Source: Primulina eburnea
Taxonomy: Eukaryota > Streptophyta > Magnoliopsida > Lamiales > Gesneriaceae
Assembly (NCBI RefSeq): GCF_022965805.1
Contig: NC_133115.1
Span: 36,261,321 to 36,325,320 of the forward strand
Direction of reading: 5' to 3'
Length of the DNA stretch: 64,000 bases
Each line of letters starts with the position of its first letter. Position 1 is the stretch's first letter. A program made the translations under genes and the position numbers. Below are positions 12,705-24,846 of the stretch, in pieces. The notes below the pieces were generated by a model. It worked only from the letters and a program-made list of their open reading frames with translations, did not search any database and had not been told where the DNA came from.

Positions 12705-15700
12705 TCACTGAGATATGTTGTGACATATTGTTAACAGAAGTCCATAGTGATCACTGGGTAAAACAGGAGCACCAACTTAGTGACCTGCCCTTTCACTCTC
12801 TTTTCCTTGATATGCGACAGACCTTCAATAGCATCCATCCCTATCATTTCAATTTCCTTAACCTTGAAATCTTTCAACTTACAAACAAAACGATCCAACC
12901 GTTTTTGCAGAGTTCTGTTACCACTCAACATCTTGTTTGATTTTGTGTCGTATGTCCATCCAATTTCTCCAGGCCGTAGCTCTGTCCAGGCATCTAATCC
13001 AGTCATCAGATAAAGGGAAACCACCATCCAATTTATCATCCCAGTTCATGTCCCCACAAAAGATTACGTTTAGATTTTCATCAAGAAATTTAACAGCTTC
13101 CTTGGCTTGATCGACACGTTCTTTGCTGAACATCTGATCCCATTTTGGCGGGCTTGGGCAAGGGCTTTCTAAGTGGGTTGTAGCAACAACCAGTGCTACA
13201 TCTGGCAGCACTTCAACCTTCGCAAGACAAAGTTCCCGCCCCATGATGGAGTTTCGGAATGGTTTGCAGCTATAGGATTTAACAGTCAGTTTACATAACT
13301 GCAAAAGATTTATCACTGTAAGTGCCTCAATTGAGAGTGTGATGAGCGGAAAACTGAAATTTTTAGTCCAAATGGTTCCCGGTGATATGGATCAAACGCG
13401 CGAGCAACACAAAATAATTTGGCAATTGAGAATTAATGACTATATAAAGATGAAACATCATCAAAAATCAAAGCAGAGTTCCCTGCCTATACATTATTTA
13501 ATAATTTCTTCTTTGGATCACCTGCATGCAGAAATATGGTCCTGGAAACTCCATGCCATTTGAAATTGAGCACTGGTACTTCTTCCACCAACTCGATTGC
13601 TGGAAAATTTCATAGAAACTGGGGGTAACCTCCTGTAGAAGTACTTAGGCACAACCGGTGACAAACATGAAAAATAATGGGATTTTAGGAAATCAAAATA
13701 ATTATTAAGGAAAGAAAACCTGAAAACATATAATATCCGGTGAGTGCAGTTCAATAAGGTTGCCCAGCGCTTTCATCCTCTCGTGCATCTCAAGATCTTC
13801 ACGAAACCAAACGTTATAACTCAAAATCTTCCATGTTTTAGATTCTGAAGCCAGATGAGTCCCACCAGAAACAAGCATTGCTGCACAGAATTGTGATGTT
13901 ATAATTCCAGATTCTAGCAATACAACGGAAAATGGAAGAAGCAACACGATCAACAAGGAGAATGGAAGAAGCAACACGATCAACAAATTAGAGAGACTTC
14001 TGCAAAGCGAGGCCAATGCAAAAGCAGCAAACAATTTTTTTGCATCCAATTAATTAATAATATCAATGAAATTTCAACACGATTTATCAAAAGGGAGCAG
14101 CGAAATCAGAAGAATTATTCAGTTGCTACTTTTCATGCTCAGGTTAATAAAGAATAAACTGATACTCAGATTTACGTGAAAACCCCTAAAAATTATTAGG
14201 GTAAAACTATGGACAAGATTAAAAGAATTCCACTATAACTCACTCATTGTGTTTCAAAAGAGAACAGACGCTCTCTTAATACAGGAGAACAAAACACCTC
14301 ACAAGAGAAAAAACTCGAATAAGAGATATTTGAAATGAAGGAATGAAACACCTAATTATAGTAAATTTCGAGGTGTGAAACCGCATATAAAACGCGTTTC
14401 GTCTGAACTTTCCTTCCATCTGCAAAATTCATTTCGGCCATTTGGACAAATTTAAAATGTGTTTATAAATTTGTCTCCACCTCATTTAATGTGTTTGCCA
14501 ACTTGTGCCGACACATAGTTCCAAGTTCCAACTATATTTTCAAAAAGAGTACACAACAAAACCAAATTCCTTCCTAATAACATACAAAGATAAAAGCTGA
14601 ATTAGTAAATAACCTTCCAACATTATATTTTTAACTGTGGATTCACTGATAGAAAATATTTCTGCACACCAGGTTCCCTCAGTTTATTCTTTCAGTTGTT
14701 TTGTGTGTTAGAACCAATTACAAAATTTGAGACCTGCAAACCTCATTATATAGGTGCCAAAATGATATCCTCCATGAGAAATGTCGCATATTCATTATGT
14801 TAATTCCATTTACATGTGTCTCGAGACACGTGAGATTCCAAATGCTGATACACGAATTGCATACAGATTCCTCATGTTTCTGTAGTGGTGAGATCCAATT
14901 CTTCTCAACTTGCACAAAGTGCGTTGCATACATACAATGGACCACTGCGTGAATATTGTCGCTGCTTTAACTCGGATTAACTGAACATAGACACTCCAAT
15001 ATGCATGCATTTTAAACCGAATACGTTCACTCTATCAAACTTTAAAAACAGAATCGACCCATCGTCATTTAATAACATAAAGCGATGTGAAATTCAAACG
15101 ATTTAATAAAACCTTCAAAAGGGAAATGGCGGATGAATAAGACTCCTAGCGAAAGAGCAAGACAGGAGATTAAGAATCATAAAAAAGTTCTAGAACATAC
15201 CAGATAATTCTACTTCCAATGCCTCATTTGCAGGTTTCACGGCCCTAAACCCAGAAGAACCACCCGCATTACCCCCACCACCATCCGCACTTGAGCCTTC
15301 CCGATCTTTCCGCTTATTACTGCAAGGCCGAACTACTGGCAAGAAAACTTTTTTATCTCCAGAGTTACCGCCCCTATTTACACCAATATCCACAAATGGG
15401 CTCTCCCTACTTCCCAAACCACCAATATCGCTACGCAACGAAGGCGAAATGTCATCCTTTGACAGACCAGAGCAACCAGTGTCATCGTTACCGAAAGAAG
15501 CATTCTCATTCTTTCCTTTCTTGATACCGTTACAACTTTTCAAGGGCAAGAAGACGCTGCCAATGGAAGAACCCAAAAGACCATGATCAAGATCATCGTC
15601 GTCGACTTCGAGAGTGGACAACCGAGAAGCTGAAACCCTGGTGCCGCAAATTTCGCAGGTTGTGCTGCCATACGGGTTCAAGAAGGTGCAGCCGGCGCAT

Positions 15701-15831
15701 GACCACTTAGGTTTTGATGAACACGATAACGATGACAATAGAGACTGTGGTATTGGGGTGAGACAGATTTGACAGTGTGACTTCCGGGAAGTTGGGTTCT
15801 TGAATGTGCACTTGGAGCACGTCCAAGACAT
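12705..15831 (-). CDS. TDP2: Tyrosyl-DNA phosphodiesterase 2-like protein with RanBP2 zinc fingers; two indels
   Basis: Exons 15201-15831, 13720-13880, 13522-13632 and 12705-13298. Exon 1 encodes two RanBP2-type zinc fingers (WTCSKCTFKNP...CQIC and WSCAGCTFLNP...CEIC) and an acidic linker. The rest is an endonuclease/exonuclease/phosphatase fold with the TDP2 motifs SYNVWF, CFQEV, TTHLES and GDMNWD and a terminal PSDHYG. TDP2 removes topoisomerase II adducts from DNA 5' ends in the nucleus. Exon 4 carries an extra A near 12996 (minus-strand TGGATTAGATGCC where TGGATTGATGCC is expected) and lacks one G near 12773 (AAGTTGGTGC for AAGTTGGGTGC). The two cancel, and the corrected length is 1497 nt (498 aa). 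As written, the protein diverges at about codon 402 and loses the SDH catalytic motif. The start is the ATG before SWTCSKC; another in-frame ATG lies five codons upstream. Confidence 0.85.
13928..13986. repeat. Short tandem duplication in TDP2 intron
   Basis: The unit AATGGAAGAAGCAACACGATCAACAA (26 bases in two stretches, starting near 13930) is repeated with a short GG/AG spacer just upstream of the TDP2 exon 2 acceptor. It doubles a hydrophobic frame on the minus strand that is not part of the mature coding sequence. Confidence 0.6.
14150..14440 (+). repeat. Dispersed repeat, copy B, in TDP2 intron 1
   Basis: This shares CTCTCTTAATACA, AACACCTCACAA and a CGCATATAAAA block with copy A at 11028-11250. 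It also extends further left (GATTTACGTGAAAACCCCTA near 14171), a sequence type often seen at the ends of plant retroelement-derived repeats. It lies in the TDP2 intron between exons 15201-15831 and 13720-13880 and leaves both splice sites intact. Confidence 0.5.
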
Positions 15832-16270
15832 TGTTTTTATGATCAAATATAGGGTTTTTTGAAAGGTTTCGGCGATTACGATGGAGATGGCAGAGGACGA
15901 CGATTGGATTTACTACGTTAAGCAATGAAAGTAGTACGATTTTGAAATCGAAACCATCGGTGATGGTTGCCGCTTTTCGACAGAAACTTATGTTTCCCTA
16001 TTCCTTGTGTGTTCAAACTTCCATTTACTCTTCCCTTTACGGTCGACTATTAATTGTTTAGGTTATTTGTATAATAAACTAATTAAAGAATTTCAAATGC
16101 TAACAAAATCCAAATTTCGAACTTGATGAAACAAACATGGCTCAACTCACCAAACATTAAATCTAAAACTACTCAACTCACCAAACATTAAATCTAAAAC
16201 TACGGATCTGCTATATTTATATTTACAATAATAAATAATAATTTAGAATATAAAAATTATAGTAGTTCTA
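15832..16270. other. TDP2 upstream region with a 31-bp tandem duplication
   Basis: The TDP2 promoter and 5' UTR should occupy 15.85-16.05 kb. At 16141-16202 a 31-bp unit (CTCAACTCACCAAACATTAA plus ATCTAAAACTA) is present twice in tandem, essentially identical. No coding sequence is seen. Confidence 0.5.
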
Positions 16271-16441
16271 TTGTAAGACGATTACACGAATCTTTATCCG
16301 TGAAACAGTTTAACCATGTTCATATTTACAATAATAAGTAATATTTTTGACATAAAAAATATTATTTTTTCATAAGTGACACAAATATGATATCTATCTC
16401 ATAAATTAACTCGTGAAACCATCTCACACAAAATTTTTAAG
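16270..16441. mobile_element. Foldback MITE, copy 1 (degenerate)
   Basis: This degenerate member has TGTAAGACGATTACACGAATC at the left and CTCGTGAAACCATCTCACAC at the right, around an AT-rich core with the family signature TATTATTTTTTCATAAG. It belongs to the seven-copy family described in Findings. Confidence 0.6.
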
Positions 16442-16790
16442 TAGAAATTATCTTCATACATAATTTTTTTATTAGTTGCATATATTGGTACATAAAATGG
16501 ATTCAACTGGTACATTTTTTATTTTTATTTTTTTTAAAGAGTTGTATATTTTATTGGAACCGATAATTTTTACTTGTGAAAAAGTGTAGTTATTTAAGTA
16601 TGTAATAAAAAGCTAGGATTTTTAACTTTCATACATAATATAGTAGGGACCAGGACGAAAATAATTTCCCCGTCCAATGAATGATTCACAAGTTCCGACA
16701 TAATTTACAGTAACACCAAAAATAGCAGTCCGACAACCTAAAAATTATTTCCTCTAAGCCAGAAGTTTATTTGCTAATACGTATACATTA

Positions 16791-19108
16791 TCATGAAACG
16801 AAGGAATAATAAAACAGGCAAGAAGTGAAGCCCCAAATCAGATGCAAAATCTTGAAATGAAAGCCAATAAATCTCACTGCATTACCACTGCTTGCTTGTG
16901 TTGAGTTCACAACCTGGCTAGTCTTGTTGCTTATCATTTTGCTGCATCCATTAAAAGAAGAAAACACTTATAAATAGACAATGGGAAATAGACAATGGGA
17001 AATGGGATATGGGAAATGGGAAATCACTTATCATTAGGTGGATTCAAACCCAACTCATTTTCATTGGGAAATGGGATATAAAATAGACAATAGAGTACGA
17101 ATAAAGTAACACGAATCATGCATACCTTCCAGGAAATATACAATTCCCGTGACCTGCAAATCATCCCCACAAATAAAAAGGAAAATGGATCAGGTTACAG
17201 TTTATCAGAGCTGGGAGAAGAACATACATAACATGTGGAGCCACACATGGCTGCTTCGCGACAAACTTTCTATAATTATAGAACAGAAGTTATTATTGTG
17301 AAAACAACAGATTCCACATTATAATTTGCAAAATCAGTGTACAAAAGAATTTGCCTCACTGTTTTTTCTTCCCTCGGTTTCAAATGAGATAATGTTTTTC
17401 TCCTGAATAGGAACATCGTCAAAATCTTGGCCGTGCAAAGCTTAGCCGACGAAGTCTTAGAAATTAAACGATATTTTTTGTCATGATGAAACAAGCTAAT
17501 TAACAAACACTAAATCTCGGCTTAATAATAAATGAATCATTAATCGAAAATACGCACCAAATAGAGACAATGCCCTGAATTTCTTCATTGAAACAAGTAT
17601 ATATATCAGCAATTTTAAAGTGAATTTACTTACTAGGATCAGTAGTTGTGATCGTGGCAGCACCCTTGAAATCACAAGATCCAGGGGACTTCCCTTCCTT
17701 TTGATAATAGCTATCAAATGCATATGAAGCATGGTTCCTAACGTTATTAGGCTGGTAACAACTCTCCCCTGGTTGGATTTCCGAGCAATTCGCCCTCCCC
17801 CGTCCACAGGACCAATCTAAAGCCGTTTGCAAGGTCTTTACATCCAAACCATCAGTGGCAATACAAAAAGTTTGATTTGTTGTGTCATTAGCCAAAAATG
17901 TGCCACTTCCCGACACATGAAGCAAGTAAACCGGCGTTGCATTCGCGTAAAACAACCCCCAACTGGCCTCAGATACCGGGGGTGACCTCAAGTCCTCGTT
18001 GAACAGTTCGTATATGTACACACTAGAAGAAATTTCGGGGTGCAAAGGCGTCCCACTACGGTCTATAACATGCTTAATCAAATTTGAATTATACATATCC
18101 GCATTATCAATTGTAGCATAAGGCTCCTTTGAGTCTCCCCTCGAAGGCCACCCAGTCTCGGAAACAAGAACGACCACATCAGTAACATTGATATTCTTCA
18201 TAGAAAAATACACAGAATCCAGCATGGCATCAAACACATTGGTGTAGTGCAGCAATGTGTTAGGATCAACCATTTCTTCGGAGGGTGTTAATGGCTTGAA
18301 AAGGGAATTGTCTAACGGAACAACCCCTTTATTCTGCATAAACACGTAGTAAGGATACAAATTCATCATCAAAGGTGACTGTGTCCTGGACAAGAACTGC
18401 AACAACTGGGTAATAACAGGGCCCAAGCTCTGATTAAAATAGGCCTGGGAAGGTGGGAAGGGGTCAATAATTATGGAAGCAGAATTGGGAGTTGAAATCT
18501 TGATTTGGGTATGCAGATTTGCAGCCACAAGAGCACTGTAGAGTGACTCAATTGCTGGCATGAGCAAAGGTGTTGAACTAGGAACGGTTGTGAAGATTTC
18601 ATCCCCAACTGCCACGCCGGTGATCAGAGTTTCAGGGTAGTACGCTTCTACATTGCGGCCAATCCAGGTGGCGGCAGTGGCGTTGGAGGAGCCAATGGCA
18701 AGAAGCTGGTTATTGGGCACACTGACAATGACCCTAATCTTTGTATTAGCAAGCGCCTTGAGGATTTCGGCGTCGGCATCATAGAGCCTGACATGAGTAA
18801 TCTTTTCCGACTGTAAAAATGCCACTAAATCTGTAGCCGATAGCAAATTTGACACATCTGTGCCGATGTTAACTCCTATGTATGGCTCATCTTTGCTTTG
18901 CTGCGCATTAATTTCTGCGCACAGGACAAAAAAATACACATCCATGAGCTTTATTTATGTAAAACTAACGAAAGAAAATAAGTCTCTTGAATTGAACTTT
19001 GAATCAAAAAATCATCTTACCTGAGAAAAGTAGAAAAAGTAGAATGCTCAGAAGAACGAAGTAGAAGAAGAACTTAGATTTTCCATTAAAAATGGTTTCT
19101 TGAATCAT
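16791..19108 (-). CDS. Beta-1,3-glucanase, GH17 plus X8 domain, predicted secreted and GPI-anchored
   Basis: Exons 19021-19108, 17634-18914, 17126-17153 (28 nt) and 16791-16941 join in phase to 1548 nt (515 aa). Exon 1 supplies a signal peptide (KFFFYFVLLSILLFLLFS). The GH17 barrel follows: YIGVNIGTDVSNL, the acid/base Glu135 in VAVGDEIF (the VGDE form rather than the commoner VGNE) and the nucleophile Glu282 in VSETGWPS. The X8/CBM43 region (about 378-465) has the expected cysteines (FCIATDG, DWSCGRG, NCSEI, ESCYQ, GSCDF, NCIFPG). A hydrophobic C-terminus (FHFKILHLIWGFTSCLFYYS) fits a GPI signal. Such enzymes hydrolyse callose at the cell surface, for example at plasmodesmata; that location is inferred from the family. 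The 28-nt micro-exon restores the SHGNCIFPG motif, which supports the model. Confidence 0.92.
16968..17090. repeat. GGGAAAT-type minisatellite in the GH17 gene's last intron
   Basis: The intron between the 28-nt exon and the last exon holds several irregular copies of (A)TGGGAAAT(A/G) and GACAATGGGAAATA. It looks like a young local expansion and does not reach either splice site. Confidence 0.6.
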
Positions 19109-20419
19109 CTTCTGGTTCTGTACCAGCCAAGACTAACGGCATTTAGTTTGCAAATTTCTACAGAGTTGAAATTTCGATAAACTAAAAATAAAGCATGGTA
19201 GTTTTGAGTTGGCAAACTATACGACTCAAAGCATAAAATAGAATAAAAAGCATTGATGAGAATTGGTTAAAGAAAGTGACTTTAGTATTGAGTAGGCTAG
19301 ATTTGCAGTTTGGACAGTGAGCTGAAGTCCCAAATGACTATAATGTCCTCCTGGACCGACAATAAAATTCTTGATCAACATGATGGAAATTACTATTTGG
19401 TGGGTTCTGGTATAGAAAGTTCCAACAGTCCCTGTAAAGTAAATGCGAGGTCAAACAGATCAAACAAAACGAACACAAATTAAATAAGTGTTTATTATGA
19501 ATATAATATATATATAAGTCATTGTTTGGATTCCATTTTATTTGTGTATATATATTTTTCTAGAGTTCAGGTGTCAGCTTATGGTGGGCTCTCCCCTTAT
19601 AAAAGCTTGAACGTTGAACTCTTCACCCAGACTTCCAGGCTGTATCCTTGAGATTATTTTGTCTTAACCGCGAAAAGGCAATAACGCCCTTTCTACAAAA
19701 TATTGCACCTGCTCACCTATCTTCTTGAACTATATAGCAAATTGGTGCAATGGCCCAGGGAGAGAGGTTATTATAATTGAGATTTTATTCGACAAAGGAA
19801 TTTGGTGGAGGAACTGAAAGAGTCTTATTTAAGGAATGGGGTTGGTTTTATTTTGCCAACAAAATGCTTTGTGACGTAGCAAAAATAATTTTTACGCGTA
19901 GACCAAAAGGTCTCATAATAGTTTAGTGATTGTTACTTAGAAATTCAATCAACATATGTTGCACGTAACCTTCACAGAAATGTCCAAGATTTCAAACTCA
20001 CAAAGATTGCTTCCCAATATATTTTATGATATCACGCCAAATTGTAGATTACCCAGAACAAATGTTTCCTATCATGGGTGTCATTCCTAAAGTTTGATGA
20101 ATTCAATCGATATGGTAATATGGCAGACATAGCAACATAATTGGAAGAAAAAAAAAAGCATTATGAAGTCGCACATTTCGCTTACTCTTTTCAAGGACTA
20201 TGTATCACATTTGAACTTTGAAGTAGTGATTCAGTAGCATAAGAAACGTAGAATGGACGTTAATCTACTAAGCAAAGTACAGAAATTACAGGTCCAAACT
20301 GAAGCGATCGCGTTGATAGTCATCAAGGTAAAACAACAATCGAATGTTCGTCTTGTGATCCATCATCAGAAATGTGGTGGAAACCGCGAAGTTAAAAGTG
20401 AATAACTTTGCTGATTTTT
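19109..20419. other. Intergenic region between GH17 gene promoter and ADT 3' end
   Basis: No exon is recognisable. It must contain the GH17 gene's promoter (right next to 19108) and the arogenate dehydratase 3' UTR (below 20420). A short TA-rich run lies at about 19505-19520. I see no transposon ends. Confidence 0.4.
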
Positions 20420-23400
20420 TCATGGATCTATATCTACCGGATAACAGCCAAGAACTCGAAGAAACCTTGCAAACTCCTACATCATGAAACAACAAAAACA
20501 CACGGGTCTTTTTAGCATTTAGATAGTACTGGAAAACTATTTCGTGTAAGTGGACTGATGTGTAAACGAATCGAGCTAGCTCACGAATTTTTCGAGTTAG
20601 GTTGATGAATAGTTTATTAATATATGAAATTATAGAATTCCAAGCTGAACTAAAAAACACTCTAACTGTTTTCGAGCCGAACCCGAATTCGAATATCTGG
20701 CTCGATGTTTCGCCAGTGAGTATTTATTTTCGAGTGTTGGTTCAAATAGCTTTCAAACATGTTTGTATCTTAAGTTGAATCCGAACTCTAGCTCGAGTTC
20801 CAATTCGAGCAAAAAAAAATTAAACTTCTCAAACATTGAGTGAGTCGAGTTCGAGCTATCTAATTCGAACCTTAATTTTTTGATATTCTACTCGATTCAA
20901 CTGGTTTAAACCCCTAATATGAACATAAAGAATAGCAAGCGCAGAAAGCCTTGGATTACGCAGTTTACCAACAAAGAAATGCCACCATAACGTTTTCTTT
21001 GTTTACCAATCTTATATTCAACCAAGTTAAACGCATGTAATGCAAATCACGAACAACACAAGTTAAATACAGACCTGAAGATGGCCAAGTGCGTACTGGG
21101 CGCGAGGTTCAGCCATTGAAGCTTCAAAATCAATGTAAAAGAGGTAGTCAAAGTATCTGCAATTAGGATTTTGTCATTTCTACCTGGAGAATGATATTAA
21201 GTTTTAGAAAGGAAACAATCCACTACGGAAATATGAAAGTGATTTGAATGTCGAAAATGAATTACAAGGATTACAGAGTATATGGTGTGATATATAGCTC
21301 TGATGATATTCATTAGTCGTTCTTTAGGATGAGAAAAATATTTAATGCGTTTATACAAGAGAATTATATCAGAAAATGGAAAATGCAATGAGGAATAAAC
21401 ATACATTCAGCCGATCCCAGCTGCACATAGCAACAGAAGGAATAAAAAATAAAAATAGCATGGTTTGAGGATTAAAAACATTTGTAAAGGTTAATTTGAA
21501 ATTTTTATTTGTCAAACACAACCAACCAAGATCATGTGTGGACAAATAAAAAGAATATAAACCAATTTTAAGCGCTGAGTTAACATCAACCAACCAAGAT
21601 CCTTATTAGAAACTAGTAATCATCTTAAAGAGTTCGGGAAGCTGACCAGACAATTTTCTAGCATTAAGCGTGCAATCATATACACGACTTAATAAGAGTT
21701 TCTACTTAAATAAATAAAGTGGTACTCACGTGGCACTCCCCCTGTTAGAGTCATCAACGACCCTCAAAGGCCGTCTTTTCTGTGGCCGGCTCTCAATCTG
21801 TAGATTATCGTTAAAATCAAATGCAATTATCATAATTTAATAAACAAGAAAAAGGCACAAGGACTGCAAAGAAAATCACACCTACAATTTACCTTTGACA
21901 AATCAATACCCCTCAAAGCAAAGACTGTTAAGGCTTTGAATAGAACTCCAGGTCCTTCGTCCAGAGTAAAGACAATGCTAGTCTATAAAGAAAGACTGAA
22001 ATGTTTGATCAACCAACAGAGAGTCAGAGGCTGATTAAAGAAATAATACCTTATAAGGTCGATCTGTTCCAGGGATTGTAGGTTCCCTTGCAAGTATTAG
22101 AAAACGAGTAATGTTGTCTGAATGATCCTGTTTGGCAGATCAGGTAAATAACTCTTACTGGATATTTTTGGCATAGTCATCTATTATTTTTGTAGGAAGA
22201 AAAAAAAGAGCGGGAGAAGGAAGAACAAATGCAGTGGGCGTGTGCTCATCAAAATTTCATCTAAAGACCGAGTTTCGCTTTGAATATCAGCCACTCATGA
22301 TTAAATTAAATCTCATTATTTCATCACCATCATCATGATTCATTCAATCCCAATCAAACAATTCATGTGCCATGCACCCTTTGGCAGAAGATTCCATAAG
22401 AACACAAACGAGTAATATCAAGCAAAGCAGTCATCTTGATTTCAAGAAGCAATAAATTAACAGTGTGCTCATATGCATATATATCATAGGCCAATACACG
22501 ACCAACTAATGTTTCAATCAAACTCCTTGATGGCATGTCATACAATTTTTTTTAAAGTGCATCATACCATTTTGGGTTCAGAGACCAAAGTTCAAAAGTG
22601 TTGAATAGAATTCTGAAAACAAACCATGACATGACTCGATTAAAGGGCCTGTTCGACAAGATTCTAAACCAAAAATTCACCTGTATTCTTTCAGAAAGAA
22701 CATTCAGTCCATAGATTTCTGCGGCTCGAGAACTTGCAATAGCTCCAGTCTCTCTAAAACCTTCGGACGCTATAATCTGTCATCGTGTCAATGCAGAATC
22801 AAATAAATTTGCAAACAAACAAATCTCAAAAGAGTACCTGAGCAGCACCGGCGGTATCATCTGTGCTAACTCTGGTTACACCCAACTTGTTCAGATACAT
22901 CTCACACTGATCAAGGGCCTGAAACAACATCTAACAACTTTTTACATCTCACACTGATCAAGGGCCTGAAACAACATCTAACAACTTTTTGCTTAAATTT
23001 CCAGGATACAGATGGCTCATGGTATCGAATGTAAATCAGGGGAAAAAAAAATTTCCTTGCACGATACAAGAGTCAGACTTTCTCTATCAGCTTAAGAAAC
23101 TTCATTTGTTAAAGCTATTTAAGTTTATGGTTTTTTCTATTACACTGCCTACTTGAAACATTTTTATCTTCACATAAAACCGAGTAATGAAATAACTCCA
23201 GCTAATCTTGGAATCCATTACAGCACTTGACTTGTTTGCACCCAACCAAAGATTTTGAAGAGTAGTACAATGCAAATAAAGCACATGAATTCGTGAATGT
23301 AGAAAAACTGAAGAAATTATCACCTGTGGATGACTCAAGACGCACTTTAGCTCCTCCTTTCTGACCCCAGGCAAGCCTAGAAGGGAGTGATTGACAACTA

Positions 23401-24846
23401 ACCGAACTTCCCCGACAATGTGAAGCCGATGCCGAAGCAACAAGTCATAGTTCCGATGGATGCTACCACCAACAGAATTCTCAATAGGAAGAACTGCTTT
23501 GTCAACCAACCACAGTTCAACTGCCTACGAAATAGAACTCAGCAATGTGAAGGCAAGAGGAAAGTTACTTGATTGAAAAGAAAGTAAAAGGATAAGTTGA
23601 AAAGCATCATAACCGTGAATGCAGCCTCAAATTGGTCGCAAGGAACAGTCTCGCACTTCGGATATGCTTTTAATGCAGCAGCTTCACTGTATGCTCCTGG
23701 AATCCCCTATTTAAGAAAGTAGATCTTTCAAAGAATAAAAGACTAAAAATCCAAGCAAAGTTATGGATCGAATCATAGCTTACATTACCTGATATGCAAC
23801 ACGAACTTTTGATCCATGACTAGAAGAAGAAATAGCTTTACTAGCAGACAAAGGTTCTGCATTTGAAACATACTTCATATAGTGCGTGCAAAGAAACAGT
23901 ATAACCCAAATGGTCATCGATGTAGAACAAAATCAACCTGGAACATGTGATGGTTATGGCATTTCTATATTGACTAAGGTATAAAGACAGTTCACATAAT
24001 CCTAGACTTCAATAATCATCACCCCTAATAAAATATTCCCAAAAATGAGGATCAATCTGGCTCAAGAAGGAACTTCTTTGTTTAATTTTAAAAATAAAAT
24101 GTCAATGTCATTATTGTCGTGGAATCATTTCGCTTGGTCTTCTCTATTATGTGCGCATGAATATGATTAGAATCAGCCACCGAACATCCCAATGGCAATC
24201 AAAGCATGTCAGTAACGGGCAGGGTAATGTCTGCTAAATACTACGAGCAAAAGGCAGTCCAAGCAGCATATTTCCTCACGACACATATAAACAAAATCCA
24301 CAGGCCTGGTACCACACAGTTTGAAAATCAATATTACAACTACAATCAGATAAACATTACAAACCAGAAGTTAGTGGAAAAATAGATCCATCCAACATTA
24401 CAATGCCAAACTTACCCAAAACTTTGATAAATTTCGTGGAAGTCACATGTTTTCCACTAATTAATTCTAAATCGACACAAAATACCAATCGGATACCTCC
24501 GCCATCGACAAGAATGAGGTTTTCAAACGAATCCAACAAACCTATGCTCAAGATACTATTTTCACATAAAAAAAGGGATGCACTTACTTGGAAGATAATT
24601 GAAATCATGGTGAAATCCCACAGCGAGGGAAACTTCAGTGGCCCCTTCAACAGCCGCAGGAGTTGAGGGAATCTCACCTTCCACGGGGGTGATTGCCCTG
24701 TGAGACAAACATTCCCATTTCCTCTGACTCCTCGAATTCAAGAAAGTAGACTGCATATGCAAGGAATACAAAACGCCTATTTGAGGACACGTGGTGGACT
24801 TCTTGCTATTACAACCACAAACAATCGGCGCAGCCTTTAAAGCCAT
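20420..24846 (-). CDS. ADT: Arogenate/prephenate dehydratase, plastid-targeted, 390 aa, 11 exons
   Basis: Exons 24588-24846, 23789-23856, 23614-23706, 23324-23524, 22838-22918, 22681-22776, 22050-22127, 21893-21982, 21730-21797, 21075-21156 and 20420-20476 join to 1173 nt, all GT-AG and in phase. The first ~90 residues are a Ser/Thr-rich plastid transit peptide. The PDT domain (about 107-290) has [50 protein letters not shown] and the catalytic DNITRFLIL with its TRF triad. The ACT domain has [20 protein letters not shown] and the Phe-binding ESRP. The enzyme makes phenylalanine from arogenate in the plastid and feeds phenylpropanoids; it is usually feedback-inhibited through the ACT domain. 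It resembles the ADT1/ADT2 group, which has many introns. The start is the ATG before [10 protein letters not shown]. Confidence 0.95.
20545..20920. repeat. CTCGA-rich dispersed repeat in the last ADT intron
   Basis: The intron before the final ADT exon contains many TCGAG/CTCGA words (ATCGAGCTAGCTCACGAAT, TTTTCGAGCCGAACCCGAA, CTCGAGTTCCAATTCGAGC, GAGTCGAGTTCGAGCTA). This is typical of a repeat scattered through many plant genomes. I cannot delimit its ends or assign it to a superfamily. Confidence 0.5.
22897..22990. repeat. 47-bp perfect tandem duplication across an ADT splice acceptor
   Basis: Positions 22897-22943 and 22944-22990 are identical 47-bp units. On the minus strand each contains a polypyrimidine tract, a CAG acceptor and the first exon bases (GCCCTTGATCAGTGTGAGAT). 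The downstream unit gives the working acceptor at 22918/22919. The upstream unit is a decoy with an identical acceptor. Confidence 0.9.

Noticed and set aside
15832..15846. Upstream ATG (MIIKT) as TDP2 start
   Set aside because: The frame is open, but the ATG before SWTCSKC matches the typical start of this protein group; the upstream one cannot be excluded.
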